NCBI GenBank assembly: GCA_029866215.1
Contig: JARWZU010000084.1
Span: forward strand, 1-49,434
Direction: 5' to 3'
From: Akkermansiaceae bacterium
GTDB lineage: Bacteria; Verrucomicrobiota; Verrucomicrobiia; Verrucomicrobiales; Akkermansiaceae
Length of the DNA: 49,434 bases
Position 1 is the stretch's first letter, and each line of letters opens with the position of its first letter. The notes below the pieces were generated by a model, which ran no database searches, was not told the DNA's origin, and worked only from the letters and a program-made list of their open reading frames with translations. Position numbers and translations under genes: made by a program. Shown here piece by piece: positions 43,067 to 49,434 of the stretch.

Positions 43067-44004
43067 CAATTGTTTTCTGGGAGTCCCTCGACGTGACCTG
43101 AGTTCTTTACCGGAGCAAAGATGGCAAGCACTTCTTCTAATAGGCTTCGATCGATGGGTTGCTCGATCCACTCCGCCCATTTGCGGATGTTCGTTGGGTT
43201 CGCCGAGCCAGCGATGGTGGTGGCGAGCCCAGGATGTTCGCATGAAAACTGAATGGCCAGTTGGGCGATGTCGACACCGCGGTCTGTGCACAGCTTGGCG
43301 GCGGTGCGTGCGGCAGCTTTCACCTCATCGGATTCCTTGAGCCATGCTGGTAGCTCTGCGTTGGTGAGTAATCTAGCAGAAAATGGTCCGGCGTTCATTG
43401 CCCCGATGTTTTTGGCGGCGAGACGCGGAAGGATTTCATCGACGAACGTGGTATTTTGAAGGGTGTAGCGATTGTAGGCGAGGACGCAGTCAATCTCGTC
43501 TTCTACGTGGTCGAGCACCGTATGAATGGTCTTGAGGGGGTAACACGAGAATCCGATCGCGCGGACCTTTCCTTGTGCTTTAAGCTTGAGGACCGCCGGG
43601 AGGGTTTCCTCCCAGATTTGGGGGAGTGGAACGAATTCTACATCATGAAGCAGCAGGACATCCAAGTGATCGGTTCCGAGGCGCAGGAGCGAAGTGTGGA
43701 CTGATTCCTCGACCCGTTTTGCGGAGAAATCGAAATGCGTGTGGGTGTAACGGCCGAGTTTGCTTCCTAACAGGTATTGATCGCGAGGGATTCCTTTGAG
43801 CCCGAGGCCTAGCAGGATTTCAGACATACCGCGGCCGTAGAATGGCGAGGTATCGATGAAGTTCATGCCGAGATCGATTGCTGTTTTGGTCGATTGCATC
43901 GCCTCGTCCAGGGTGATCGAGCGGAACTCGGCACCGAGTGAGGAAGCACCAAACGAAAGGATCGGTAACTCGATACCGGTTTTGCCAAGTGGCCTTGTTA
44001 TCAT
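43066..44004 (-). CDS. Aldo/keto reductase, probable L-galactose (or L-fucose) 1-dehydrogenase
   Basis: 312 residues from ATG 44004, one base after the preceding stop (TAACATG). The aldo/keto reductase fold starts RPLGKTGIELPILSFGASSLG; the catalytic tetrad is visible as Asp in NFIDTSPFYGRG (with Tyr), Lys in LLGSKLGRY and His in VLLLHDVEF. The pattern FIDTSPFYGRGMSE with SKLGRY is typical of the L-galactose dehydrogenase/L-fucose dehydrogenase group, which oxidises the sugar at C1 to the lactone. L-fucose is 6-deoxy-L-galactose, so both may be used. It is coupled to the zinc dehydrogenase that would act two steps later. Confidence 0.87.
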   Translation of the reverse strand: MITRPLGKTGIELPILSFGASSLGAEFRSITLDEAMQSTKTAIDLGMNFIDTSPFYGRGMSEILLGLGLKGIPRDQYLLGSKLGRYTHTHFDFSAKRVEESVHTSLLRLGTDHLDVLLLHDVEFVPLPQIWEETLPAVLKLKAQGKVRAIGFSCYPLKTIHTVLDHVEDEIDCVLAYNRYTLQNTTFVDEILPRLAAKNIGAMNAGPFSARLLTNAELPAWLKESDEVKAAARTAAKLCTDRGVDIAQLAIQFSCEHPGLATTIAGSANPTNIRKWAEWIEQPIDRSLLEEVLAIFAPVKNSGHVEGLPENN

Positions 44005-44005
44005 G

Positions 44006-44803
44006 TTAGAGATGGGATTGGATCGACTTGATGGTTTGTAACGCAGCAGATAACGGATCCGGGAGTGGTAAAATTTCAGCAGAAAAGTAGCCACGATAAC
44101 CAATCTCACGCAACGCCGTCATTACCTCAGTCGGGTTAGTGTGGCCGAATCCCATGGCCTGGCGGTTCGAGTCGGCGAAATGGACGTGGCCAATGTGTCT
44201 TGCGGCGTCTTTGATGGCGGCGGCTAGGTCGGTTTCCTCGATGTTCATGTGGAACAGGTCGGCGAGGATGACAACGTTCTGGAGGTGGTGGAGATCGATG
44301 AATTGGGCCGCATCCTTCAAGCGGTTGAAAAGGTTGGTCTCGTAGCGGTTGAGCGGTTCGTAAATGAAGGGCACACCGTGAGTGGCCGCGCGCTCGCCGC
44401 AGCAGCGGAGTCCATCCGCAAGTTGGTTGAATGCATTTTCGTGGGTATTTCTCCCCTGCATCGATCCGAGGATTGCTGGGGCATTGAGCGCACCGCCGAA
44501 GTCGATCATGGCTAGGATGAAATCGAGGGCTTCATTGCGTTTTTCCTCCGAGGCATCGGTGATCGAAAGCCCGTGGCGTAGCATTCCGGCGCCAGTGCCA
44601 ATGGCAGCGATGTCGAGCTGGTGGGTTTCTGCGAGTGCTTTCACCTCATTGATTGAAATGAAATCTGGGCCGGGGAGAAACAACTCCACGGCGTCGAATC
44701 CAGCGGCGGCAGCGCTTGCGAAGGCTTCTGGCAGGGGGCTACGGAAAACGAATGGTCCCCCGAGGGCTTCGGCAACCTGACACAGAGTGATGGCGGTCTT
44801 CAT
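44006..44803 (-). CDS. Sugar-acid epimerase, TIM-barrel family, IolO-like
   Basis: 265 residues of the AP-endonuclease-2 TIM-barrel fold. The four metal ligands expected in this epimerase group are Glu149 (YEPLNRYE), Asp182 (ILADLFHMNIEE), His208 (HVHFADSNR) and Glu243 (AEILPLP). These segments and AIGTGAGMLRHGLS closely resemble what I recall of IolO of Thermotoga, which interconverts 5-keto-L-gluconate and D-tagaturonate; this is from memory and unsearched. Other members are ketose 3-epimerases and hydroxypyruvate isomerases, so a different substrate is possible. It is one base before the aldo/keto reductase gene and 11 bases after nspC. The shared D-tagaturonate node with the UxaE-like gene strengthens the call. 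Confidence 0.82.
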   Translation of the reverse strand: MKTAITLCQVAEALGGPFVFRSPLPEAFASAAAAGFDAVELFLPGPDFISINEVKALAETHQLDIAAIGTGAGMLRHGLSITDASEEKRNEALDFILAMIDFGGALNAPAILGSMQGRNTHENAFNQLADGLRCCGERAATHGVPFIYEPLNRYETNLFNRLKDAAQFIDLHHLQNVVILADLFHMNIEETDLAAAIKDAARHIGHVHFADSNRQAMGFGHTNPTEVMTALREIGYRGYFSAEILPLPDPLSAALQTIKSIQSHL

Positions 44804-44814
44804 GGATTTTGCCG

Positions 44815-45999
44815 TTAGGATAGGCGATCTCGGAAGTCGGCGTAGGTGAACTCACGAAGGACTTCGAGCGAGCCGTCATCGTGTTGCAGGGCGATGGGTG
44901 GGTGTTTTACCCCGTTGAACGTCGTGGTTTTCACCATCGTGTAGTGCGCCATGTCATCGAATACCAAGATATCGCCCACTTGGAGTTCACGGTGAAATGC
45001 AAAGTCCCCGGCGACATCGCCCGCGAGGCAGGTGGGTCCACCGAGGCGATAGACGTATGGTCCAGCTTCGGTAGCGGCATGATAGTTTTCCCCCTCGAAC
45101 GTGACGGCGGGTTTCGCGCCAACACTCGGCGTGGAATCCACCAAAAACACATCGGGCCGGTAAGGCATTTCCATCACATCAGGCATGTGAGCGGTCGCTG
45201 AAATGCTGAGGATCGCGAGGTGGTGGCCGGCGGATTCGAACACATCCATGACGGTTGCCCGTAGCACGCCCGTGTGGATGGCCACAGCTTCACCAGGCTC
45301 TAGCCAAACATTGACCGAGTATTTCTCTTGGGTTTCTCGAACGAGGCGAATGAGGCGCTCGCGGTCATAGAATGGCTTGGTGATCCAGTGGCCACCACCC
45401 ATGTTGAGATAGGTAAATTGTGGCGAGTTGAGCAGGTGGCCGAATTTTGCGTCGACTGCAGCCAGAGTTTGTTCGAGCGCGTCGGAATCTTGTTCGCAAA
45501 GCGTATGAAAGTGCAGGCCTGATAGACCCGTTAGATCATGACCGTTGAGCTGGTCCGCCGTGACGCCGAGTCGTGAGCCCGGCACGCAAGGGTCATAGAT
45601 CGGTGTGTCGCCGGTCGAGCATTCTGGATTGATGCGCAGGCCGCAGAGAAGTTCCCCGCTTTGGAAACGTGGGTGAGCCATGATGGTTTCCCGGAAGCGG
45701 AGCCATTGAGAAATTGAGTTGAAGTCGAGGTGGTGGGTGAATTCACAGAGCGCTTTGATTTCATCTTCATCGTAGGCGGGCGAGTAGGTGATGATGTGTT
45801 TTTGAAAGTAGTCGCGCGCGAGCCAAGCCTCCCAGAGGCCCGAGGCGCAGCAGCCATCGAGGTCGTCCGTGAGGTAGGGGAATGCCTTCCAACATGAGAA
45901 CCCTTTGAGAGCCAAAACGAGATGGCAGTCTGCAGCTTCTTTGACATCGCGCAGGATGGCGGTGTTTCGTTTGAGTGCGGCGGTCGAGATGACAAACAT
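44815..45999 (-). CDS. nspC: Carboxynorspermidine/carboxyspermidine decarboxylase
   Basis: 394 residues of the PLP-dependent alanine-racemase-fold decarboxylases. It makes norspermidine or spermidine from the carboxy-polyamine in the alternative polyamine pathway. The PLP lysine is Lys32 (LALKGFSCW). Family segments are CGLRINPECS, LHFHTLCEQ, YLNMGGGHW, EPGEAVAIHTG, HMPDVMEMPYRPD, GPTCLAGD and MAHYTMVKTTTFNG. The start ATG gives a normal length. The usual partner, carboxynorspermidine dehydrogenase, is not in the window. It ends 11 bases before the IolO-like gene, so it may be cotranscribed with the sugar-acid genes, although no functional link is obvious. Confidence 0.93.
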   Translation of the reverse strand: MFVISTAALKRNTAILRDVKEAADCHLVLALKGFSCWKAFPYLTDDLDGCCASGLWEAWLARDYFQKHIITYSPAYDEDEIKALCEFTHHLDFNSISQWLRFRETIMAHPRFQSGELLCGLRINPECSTGDTPIYDPCVPGSRLGVTADQLNGHDLTGLSGLHFHTLCEQDSDALEQTLAAVDAKFGHLLNSPQFTYLNMGGGHWITKPFYDRERLIRLVRETQEKYSVNVWLEPGEAVAIHTGVLRATVMDVFESAGHHLAILSISATAHMPDVMEMPYRPDVFLVDSTPSVGAKPAVTFEGENYHAATEAGPYVYRLGGPTCLAGDVAGDFAFHRELQVGDILVFDDMAHYTMVKTTTFNGVKHPPIALQHDDGSLEVLREFTYADFRDRLS

Positions 46000-46158
46000 G
46001 GTTTCTGGGGCTGATTGAGAGGGGAAATGGCGACGTTATCCAGCAAGTTTCTGGCGTATTTCAGATGGGGCAGGGGAGCTGAGCTAGAATTTCCTCGTTA
46101 CCGAGACAATCGGTGGTGGCAGATCGGCCAACGATCTGGTTCACTTGCCGCATCGCCC

Positions 46159-46392
46159 ATGACTGCTGAACTCATCGAGCTTTTACGCCGCCGCATCGCC
46201 ATCATTGAAGACCACGGGTGGAGGGATCGTGATCCTGCGGGGCATCTGGGCGGATTGCAGGAAGTCTCGGAAAAGATCTCGGCATGGACGCTCGCACACC
46301 GAGCTTCGGTGGATGCGCAGTTGCGGCATTATTTGACGAATTCGAGCTTTCAAAAGGCCTTGGCGCACTTGGAGGCCTCCTCTGCGGATTGA
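46159..46392 (+). CDS. Small helical hypothetical protein
   Basis: 77 residues from ATG 46159 (MTAELIELLRRR); the frame is open further upstream to an ATG at 46015, but those codons cover the gap before nspC and look non-coding. The protein is charged and predominantly helical by composition (IIEDHGWRDRDPAGHLGGLQEVSEKISAWT), with no membrane segment or signal. It looks coding because of its compact conserved-like composition and its tidy end before the next gene. I do not recognise the family and give no function. It is divergent from nspC. Confidence 0.55.
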   Translation: MTAELIELLRRRIAIIEDHGWRDRDPAGHLGGLQEVSEKISAWTLAHRASVDAQLRHYLTNSSFQKALAHLEASSAD

Positions 46393-46453
46393 ACCGGGCG
46401 TTGGGAAAAATACCTTTCAAAGTTTTCCGGCGCTCCTAAAGATACTTTCAAGC

Positions 46454-47272
46454 ATGAAGACCTTTTTCAATCTTACGATCATGGCGATTGCCGGGTACAT
46501 TGGGTATTTGGTTGAACCAAATTTGCGGTACTCGCTCACCGGTATTGAGCCAAGTGCTGTGGAAAAAGCGGCAAATACTCGGGTGATGCTGCAACTGGAC
46601 GGTGGCATGCAGCTTGATCTGTCGAGCCTTTCCGCTGATCAATTGCCGAGCCAAGTCAGGGTCAACATCGGGCTTGATGCGCTCAACGTCGGCGATCGGC
46701 AAATCATGCGGATCGAGGCTGGAAGCAAGGTGAAGTTGTTGCGGATTGAGGGCGGAAATGCAGTGGTGAGTCCGGTGGATCTCGCCTTCGTCGGAAGAGT
46801 CCCTGTGGGTGAGACCGACCTTTTGCAGCAGGTTGCTGCTGCCCATTCGGCCAAGGTCGCGCCATCTGCGAGTCCGGTCGCCTCTGAAATGAGCGAGCCA
46901 CAACCTGAACCACAGGCTCCGATCGTGGAGGAAAAGGTTGAGCCGGAGCAGCCTGTAGCCCCAGTCATGGAGCCTCCGAATCCGTCCGCAGACGAGCCAG
47001 CGATCGCGACGGATGCCGGGAATTCCGATGTAGTTCAGGTCATGAAAGACAGCGTAACTTCGGGCCAGATCAAGGAGTTCACTCTCGCGCAGGTGTTGGA
47101 TTGGAACCCTGCAGCGGATGAGGTCGTCGACGGCGAGAAGTTTCAAATCGGCTTGGTTTCCTACAAGGCGGAGACCATTTTCGGGATCAAGACGCTTCAA
47201 GCAAAGGCTCTGGTACGGGGCGGAAAAGTCCAGCGTTGGGTCCGTCCAAAGAGCGGGGTGGAGATCAAGTGA
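46454..47272 (+). CDS. Envelope-anchored hypothetical protein with Pro/Glu-rich linker
   Basis: 272 residues. The N-terminus (MKTFFNLTIMAIAGYIGYLV) is a single hydrophobic segment, either a signal or an anchor. A small beta-rich region (about 40-125, including VKLLRIEGGNAVVSPVDL) is followed by a low-complexity linker (about 135-190, rich in Pro, Glu and Ala) and a C-terminal domain of about 70 residues (FQIGLVSYKAETIFGIK...). The layout suggests a periplasmic protein crossing or spanning an envelope layer. I do not recognise a family. It lies upstream of serA, with a possible hairpin system between. Confidence 0.6.
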   Translation: MKTFFNLTIMAIAGYIGYLVEPNLRYSLTGIEPSAVEKAANTRVMLQLDGGMQLDLSSLSADQLPSQVRVNIGLDALNVGDRQIMRIEAGSKVKLLRIEGGNAVVSPVDLAFVGRVPVGETDLLQQVAAAHSAKVAPSASPVASEMSEPQPEPQAPIVEEKVEPEQPVAPVMEPPNPSADEPAIATDAGNSDVVQVMKDSVTSGQIKEFTLAQVLDWNPAADEVVDGEKFQIGLVSYKAETIFGIKTLQAKALVRGGKVQRWVRPKSGVEIK

Positions 47273-47315
47273 GCCTCAGATGAGGCGAGCGCCCGTGAGT
47301 GCCTCCCAAATTTTT
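47273..47315 (+). promoter_or_regulatory. Alternative hairpins upstream of serA, attenuator-like
   Basis: Three short segments can pair in two exclusive ways: GCCTC (47273-47277) with GAGGC (47282-47286) around the loop AGAT, or the same GAGGC with GCCTC (47301-47305). The second hairpin is followed by a T5 run (47311-47315). This could be a simple terminator of the upstream gene or an attenuator of serA; stems are only five base pairs, so either is uncertain. Confidence 0.25.
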
Positions 47316-47365
47316 CCATCGCAGTCCTTGCCAGTGAGCAAGTGCTGGGTTAATTCACAGGCCTT

Positions 47366-48961
47366 ATGGCAACCTATCGTGTGCTGGTCTCAGACCCTAT
47401 TTCTGAAAAAGGTGTAGAAGCGCTTCGCTCCGCCCCGGATATCTCCGTCGACGTCAATACAGGGCTGCAGCCCGATGAACTTCTTAAAATCATCGGTGAC
47501 TATCATGGCCTCGTGGTTCGATCGCAAACCAAGGTGACGGCCGAAGTTTTCGCGGCCGCGACGAATCTTAAAGCGATCGGTCGCGCCGGGGTGGGGGTGG
47601 ACAACATCGACCGCGCTGCTGCCACCGACCACGGGGTGGTGGTCATGAATACCCCGAGCGGTAACACGATTTCCACTGCGGAACATGCATTTACGCTCAT
47701 GCTGTCGCTGGCTCGGAACATTCCTCAGGCCCACGCTTCCATCATCGCGGGCAAGTGGGATCGAAAGTCGTTTGAAGGGGTTGAGCTTTGTGGGAAGCGC
47801 CTTGCGATTTTGGGCATGGGCCGGATCGGCAGTGAGTTCGCGAAGCGGGCGCAGGCCTTCGGAATGACCGTCGTGGCTTACGATCCTTTCCTCACCGCCG
47901 CTCGCGCTCAATCGCTCAAAGTCGAGCTCGCCGAGAGTGCTGCCATTGCTCTCACTGGCGCCGATGTGGTGACCTTGCATATTCCGCTGACGCCTGAAAC
48001 GCAGCACATTCTCAATGCCGAGCGCATTGGTCTCATGAACCCCGGCGCCCTGATCATCAATTGCGCTCGCGGTGGACTCGTCGATGAAGCAGCCGCCAAG
48101 GCGCACATCGACTCCGGTCATCTCGCGGGAATTGCTTTGGATGTGTTTGAGACTGAGCCTCCGACGGCGGAGTTTCCGCTGTTTGGGGTGAAAAAATGCG
48201 TCTTTACGCCGCATTTGGGAGCGTCGACTGCCGAAGCGCAGGAGAATGTGGGCATCGAAGTGGCTCACCAAGTCCGCGATTTCCTCGTCACCGGTGAGAT
48301 CCGCAATGCGGTCAACATGCCGAATTTGGACAGCCGCACGCTCGAGAGTGTGGGCCCGTATCTCGACCTCGCCAATTCGCTTGGCAAGCTGCTTTCGAAG
48401 ATTGCTCCGGGCCAATCCGATGCCATCCGCGTGTCTTATCTCGGACCGGTTTCTGAACTCGACACGGAGCTGGTGACCCGCAAGGTGCTCAGCGGGTTCC
48501 TCTCGGAGGCCTATGATGAAGCACACGTGAATCTCGTGAACGCCCCAGCCATCGCGAAGTCTCACGGGATCAGCGTGACCGAGTCAACCGCAGCGCTCGC
48601 GACGAATTGCACGGAACTCATCGAGGTCTCCGCCATCAAGGGCAAAGAGGTCTGCACGGTCGCTGGAACGTTTTTTGGTAAATCTGCCCGGATTGTTCAC
48701 ATCGCTGGACATCACGTCGAAACGAACCCAACCGGCAAATTCTTGTTTGTCGAAAATGACGACCGCCCCGGCATCGTTGGCACGATCGGCACCTCGCTCG
48801 GTGGCGCGTCGGTGAACATTGCCAACATGGCCCTCAGCCGGACCAGTGACCGCCAGAGAGCGGTGACGGTGATCGAGGTGGACACCAACCCACCGAACGA
48901 ATTGCTCGAGTCGCTGCGGGCCACCCCAGGAATCATTCGGGTGCTGAGCTTTGAACTCTAA
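47366..48961 (+). CDS. serA: D-3-phosphoglycerate dehydrogenase
   Basis: 531 residues, the long SerA form. It oxidises 3-phosphoglycerate to 3-phosphohydroxypyruvate, the first step of serine synthesis. The nucleotide motif GMGRIG is at residues 150-155; the catalytic residues are Arg235 (NCARGG), Glu264 (FETEPP) and His283 (TPHLGAST). After the catalytic domain comes the ASB (intervening) domain (about 325-450) and an ACT domain in the last 75 residues (FLFVENDDRPGIVGTIGTSL), the usual serine-sensing site. The ATG start and length match other long SerA proteins. The next gene begins 66 bases downstream. Confidence 0.96.
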   Translation: MATYRVLVSDPISEKGVEALRSAPDISVDVNTGLQPDELLKIIGDYHGLVVRSQTKVTAEVFAAATNLKAIGRAGVGVDNIDRAAATDHGVVVMNTPSGNTISTAEHAFTLMLSLARNIPQAHASIIAGKWDRKSFEGVELCGKRLAILGMGRIGSEFAKRAQAFGMTVVAYDPFLTAARAQSLKVELAESAAIALTGADVVTLHIPLTPETQHILNAERIGLMNPGALIINCARGGLVDEAAAKAHIDSGHLAGIALDVFETEPPTAEFPLFGVKKCVFTPHLGASTAEAQENVGIEVAHQVRDFLVTGEIRNAVNMPNLDSRTLESVGPYLDLANSLGKLLSKIAPGQSDAIRVSYLGPVSELDTELVTRKVLSGFLSEAYDEAHVNLVNAPAIAKSHGISVTESTAALATNCTELIEVSAIKGKEVCTVAGTFFGKSARIVHIAGHHVETNPTGKFLFVENDDRPGIVGTIGTSLGGASVNIANMALSRTSDRQRAVTVIEVDTNPPNELLESLRATPGIIRVLSFEL

Positions 48962-49027
48962 AAAAACATCGAATCTCTTAAATTCCCGTTGCCAATTCCT
49001 CATCCGATCCATTAGCCTCTTCGCAGC

Positions 49028-49434
49028 ATGAAAAAACTCTTCGCTATTGCTAGTACCCTCGTAGTCCTCAGCGGCGCCGTATTCGCCGATATTCAAGCAC
49101 CTCCAGGGTCGACCTACACGGCGACTCGGAAGCTCGGTAGAGCCTTGAGCAACATCGTCTATGGGTTCGTTGAGATCCCAGAGCAAATGGTCCGTAAGGG
49201 CAATGAGCAAGGACGCAACTCTGGCTACACCCACGGTATCGTCGATGGAACCAGCCGTGGCCTTCGCCGTTTGGGCTATGGTTGCTTCGAGTTGATCACC
49301 TTCGTGGTGCCAACCCATCGTGGTACCTTCAAGCCACCGTATCAGCGTTGTGGTGAAGACAACCGAATTGACATGAATGTGAAGGATGGTCTTTCGGAGT
49401 TCCCGCCTGAGCTTGGCTTTGAAAACGGCTTCAG
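49028..49434 (+). CDS. Exosortase-associated TIGR04073-family-like exported protein, 3'-truncated by window end
   Basis: An ATG at 49028 opens a frame that continues for 135 codons to the window end without a stop. The signal peptide is MKKLFAIASTLVVLSGAVFA. The mature part begins with TATRKLGRALSNIVYGFVEI, followed by an invariant-looking Gly/Arg segment (HGIVDGTSRGLRRLGYG) and CFELITFVVPTHRG. These match my recollection of TIGR04073 proteins, which occur in genomes with exosortase/PEP-CTERM sorting; their function is unknown. The PEP-CTERM protein at the left end of the window is consistent with that system, although exosortase itself is not in the window. Confidence 0.75.
   Translation, partial: MKKLFAIASTLVVLSGAVFADIQAPPGSTYTATRKLGRALSNIVYGFVEIPEQMVRKGNEQGRNSGYTHGIVDGTSRGLRRLGYGCFELITFVVPTHRGTFKPPYQRCGEDNRIDMNVKDGLSEFPPELGFENGF

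Noticed and set aside
43067-43291. 75-residue N-terminal extension of the zinc dehydrogenase
   Set aside because: It overlaps the coding region of the aldo/keto reductase and is rich in Arg/His without any family match; the ATG at 43066 is coupled to the previous stop.
44005-44109. 35-residue extension of the aldo/keto reductase
   Set aside because: It lies over the 3' end of the IolO-like gene; the ATG at 44004 gives the normal family start.
46015-46158. Upstream extension of the small hypothetical protein
   Set aside because: These codons fill the divergent gap before nspC and show no protein-like composition.
47390-48565. 391-codon minus-strand open frame opposite serA
   Set aside because: SerA is unmistakable on the plus strand with all catalytic residues, and the opposite frame is a composition shadow.

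Overview
This window looks like a chromosomal segment from a member of the Verrucomicrobiota, probably near the Verrucomicrobiales/Akkermansiaceae-type lineages. The case rests on a combination of families: secreted proteins with autotransporter-associated beta-strand repeats, a PEP-CTERM sorting signal, an exosortase-associated TIGR04073-type protein, a pseudopilin with a variant H-X9-DG end, a PSD1/DUF1549/DUF1553 plus DUF1501 pair, a DUF1080 protein beside a Tat-exported Gfo/Idh/MocA oxidoreductase, and a sulfatase. Shine-Dalgarno sequences are weak or absent at most starts, so several starts were chosen from protein homology. I saw no tRNA, rRNA, CRISPR array, insertion sequence or phage module.

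Left part (1-12 kb): two tandem, related, very large repeat-rich surface proteins (the first cut by the window edge) share an 81-base identical block. A pseudopilin follows, then a run of exported carbohydrate-active candidates: a beta-propeller-like protein, a pectate-lyase-type beta-helix protein translationally coupled to it, and an S1 sulfatase. Together these suggest attack on a sulfated or uronic-acid-rich polysaccharide.

Middle (12-33.5 kb): mostly housekeeping genes and exported enzymes. On the minus strand are a YycJ/WalJ-like metallo-hydrolase, a D-2-hydroxyacid dehydrogenase and a subtilisin-like protease. They are followed by dihydrouridine synthase; a PSD1 cytochrome/DUF1501 pair; a double-DUF1080 protein with a Gfo/Idh/MocA oxidoreductase (3-keto-glycoside chemistry); penicillin-binding protein 2; an exported propeller-like protein; a lipoprotein esterase with a HIT protein; a DEAD-box-type helicase with a DEVD box; and trpE-trpG.

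Right part (33.5-46 kb): sugar catabolism. A DeoR regulator is divergent from a bifunctional class II aldolase/short-chain dehydrogenase (RhaEW type), with a conspicuous inverted repeat between them. Further on, a tightly packed minus-strand run (nspC, an IolO-like epimerase, an aldo/keto reductase, a zinc alcohol dehydrogenase, a UxaE-type epimerase, a COG3618 lactonase, KDPG aldolase and a ROK kinase) can be read as an L-galactose pathway that passes through D-tagaturonate to D-fructuronate. This is the most interesting system in the window. D-mannonate dehydrogenase, mannonate dehydratase, a recognisable KDG kinase and a transporter would have to lie elsewhere.

The right edge holds two small or unrecognised proteins, full-length serA, and the start of the TIGR04073-type protein, which is cut by the window end.
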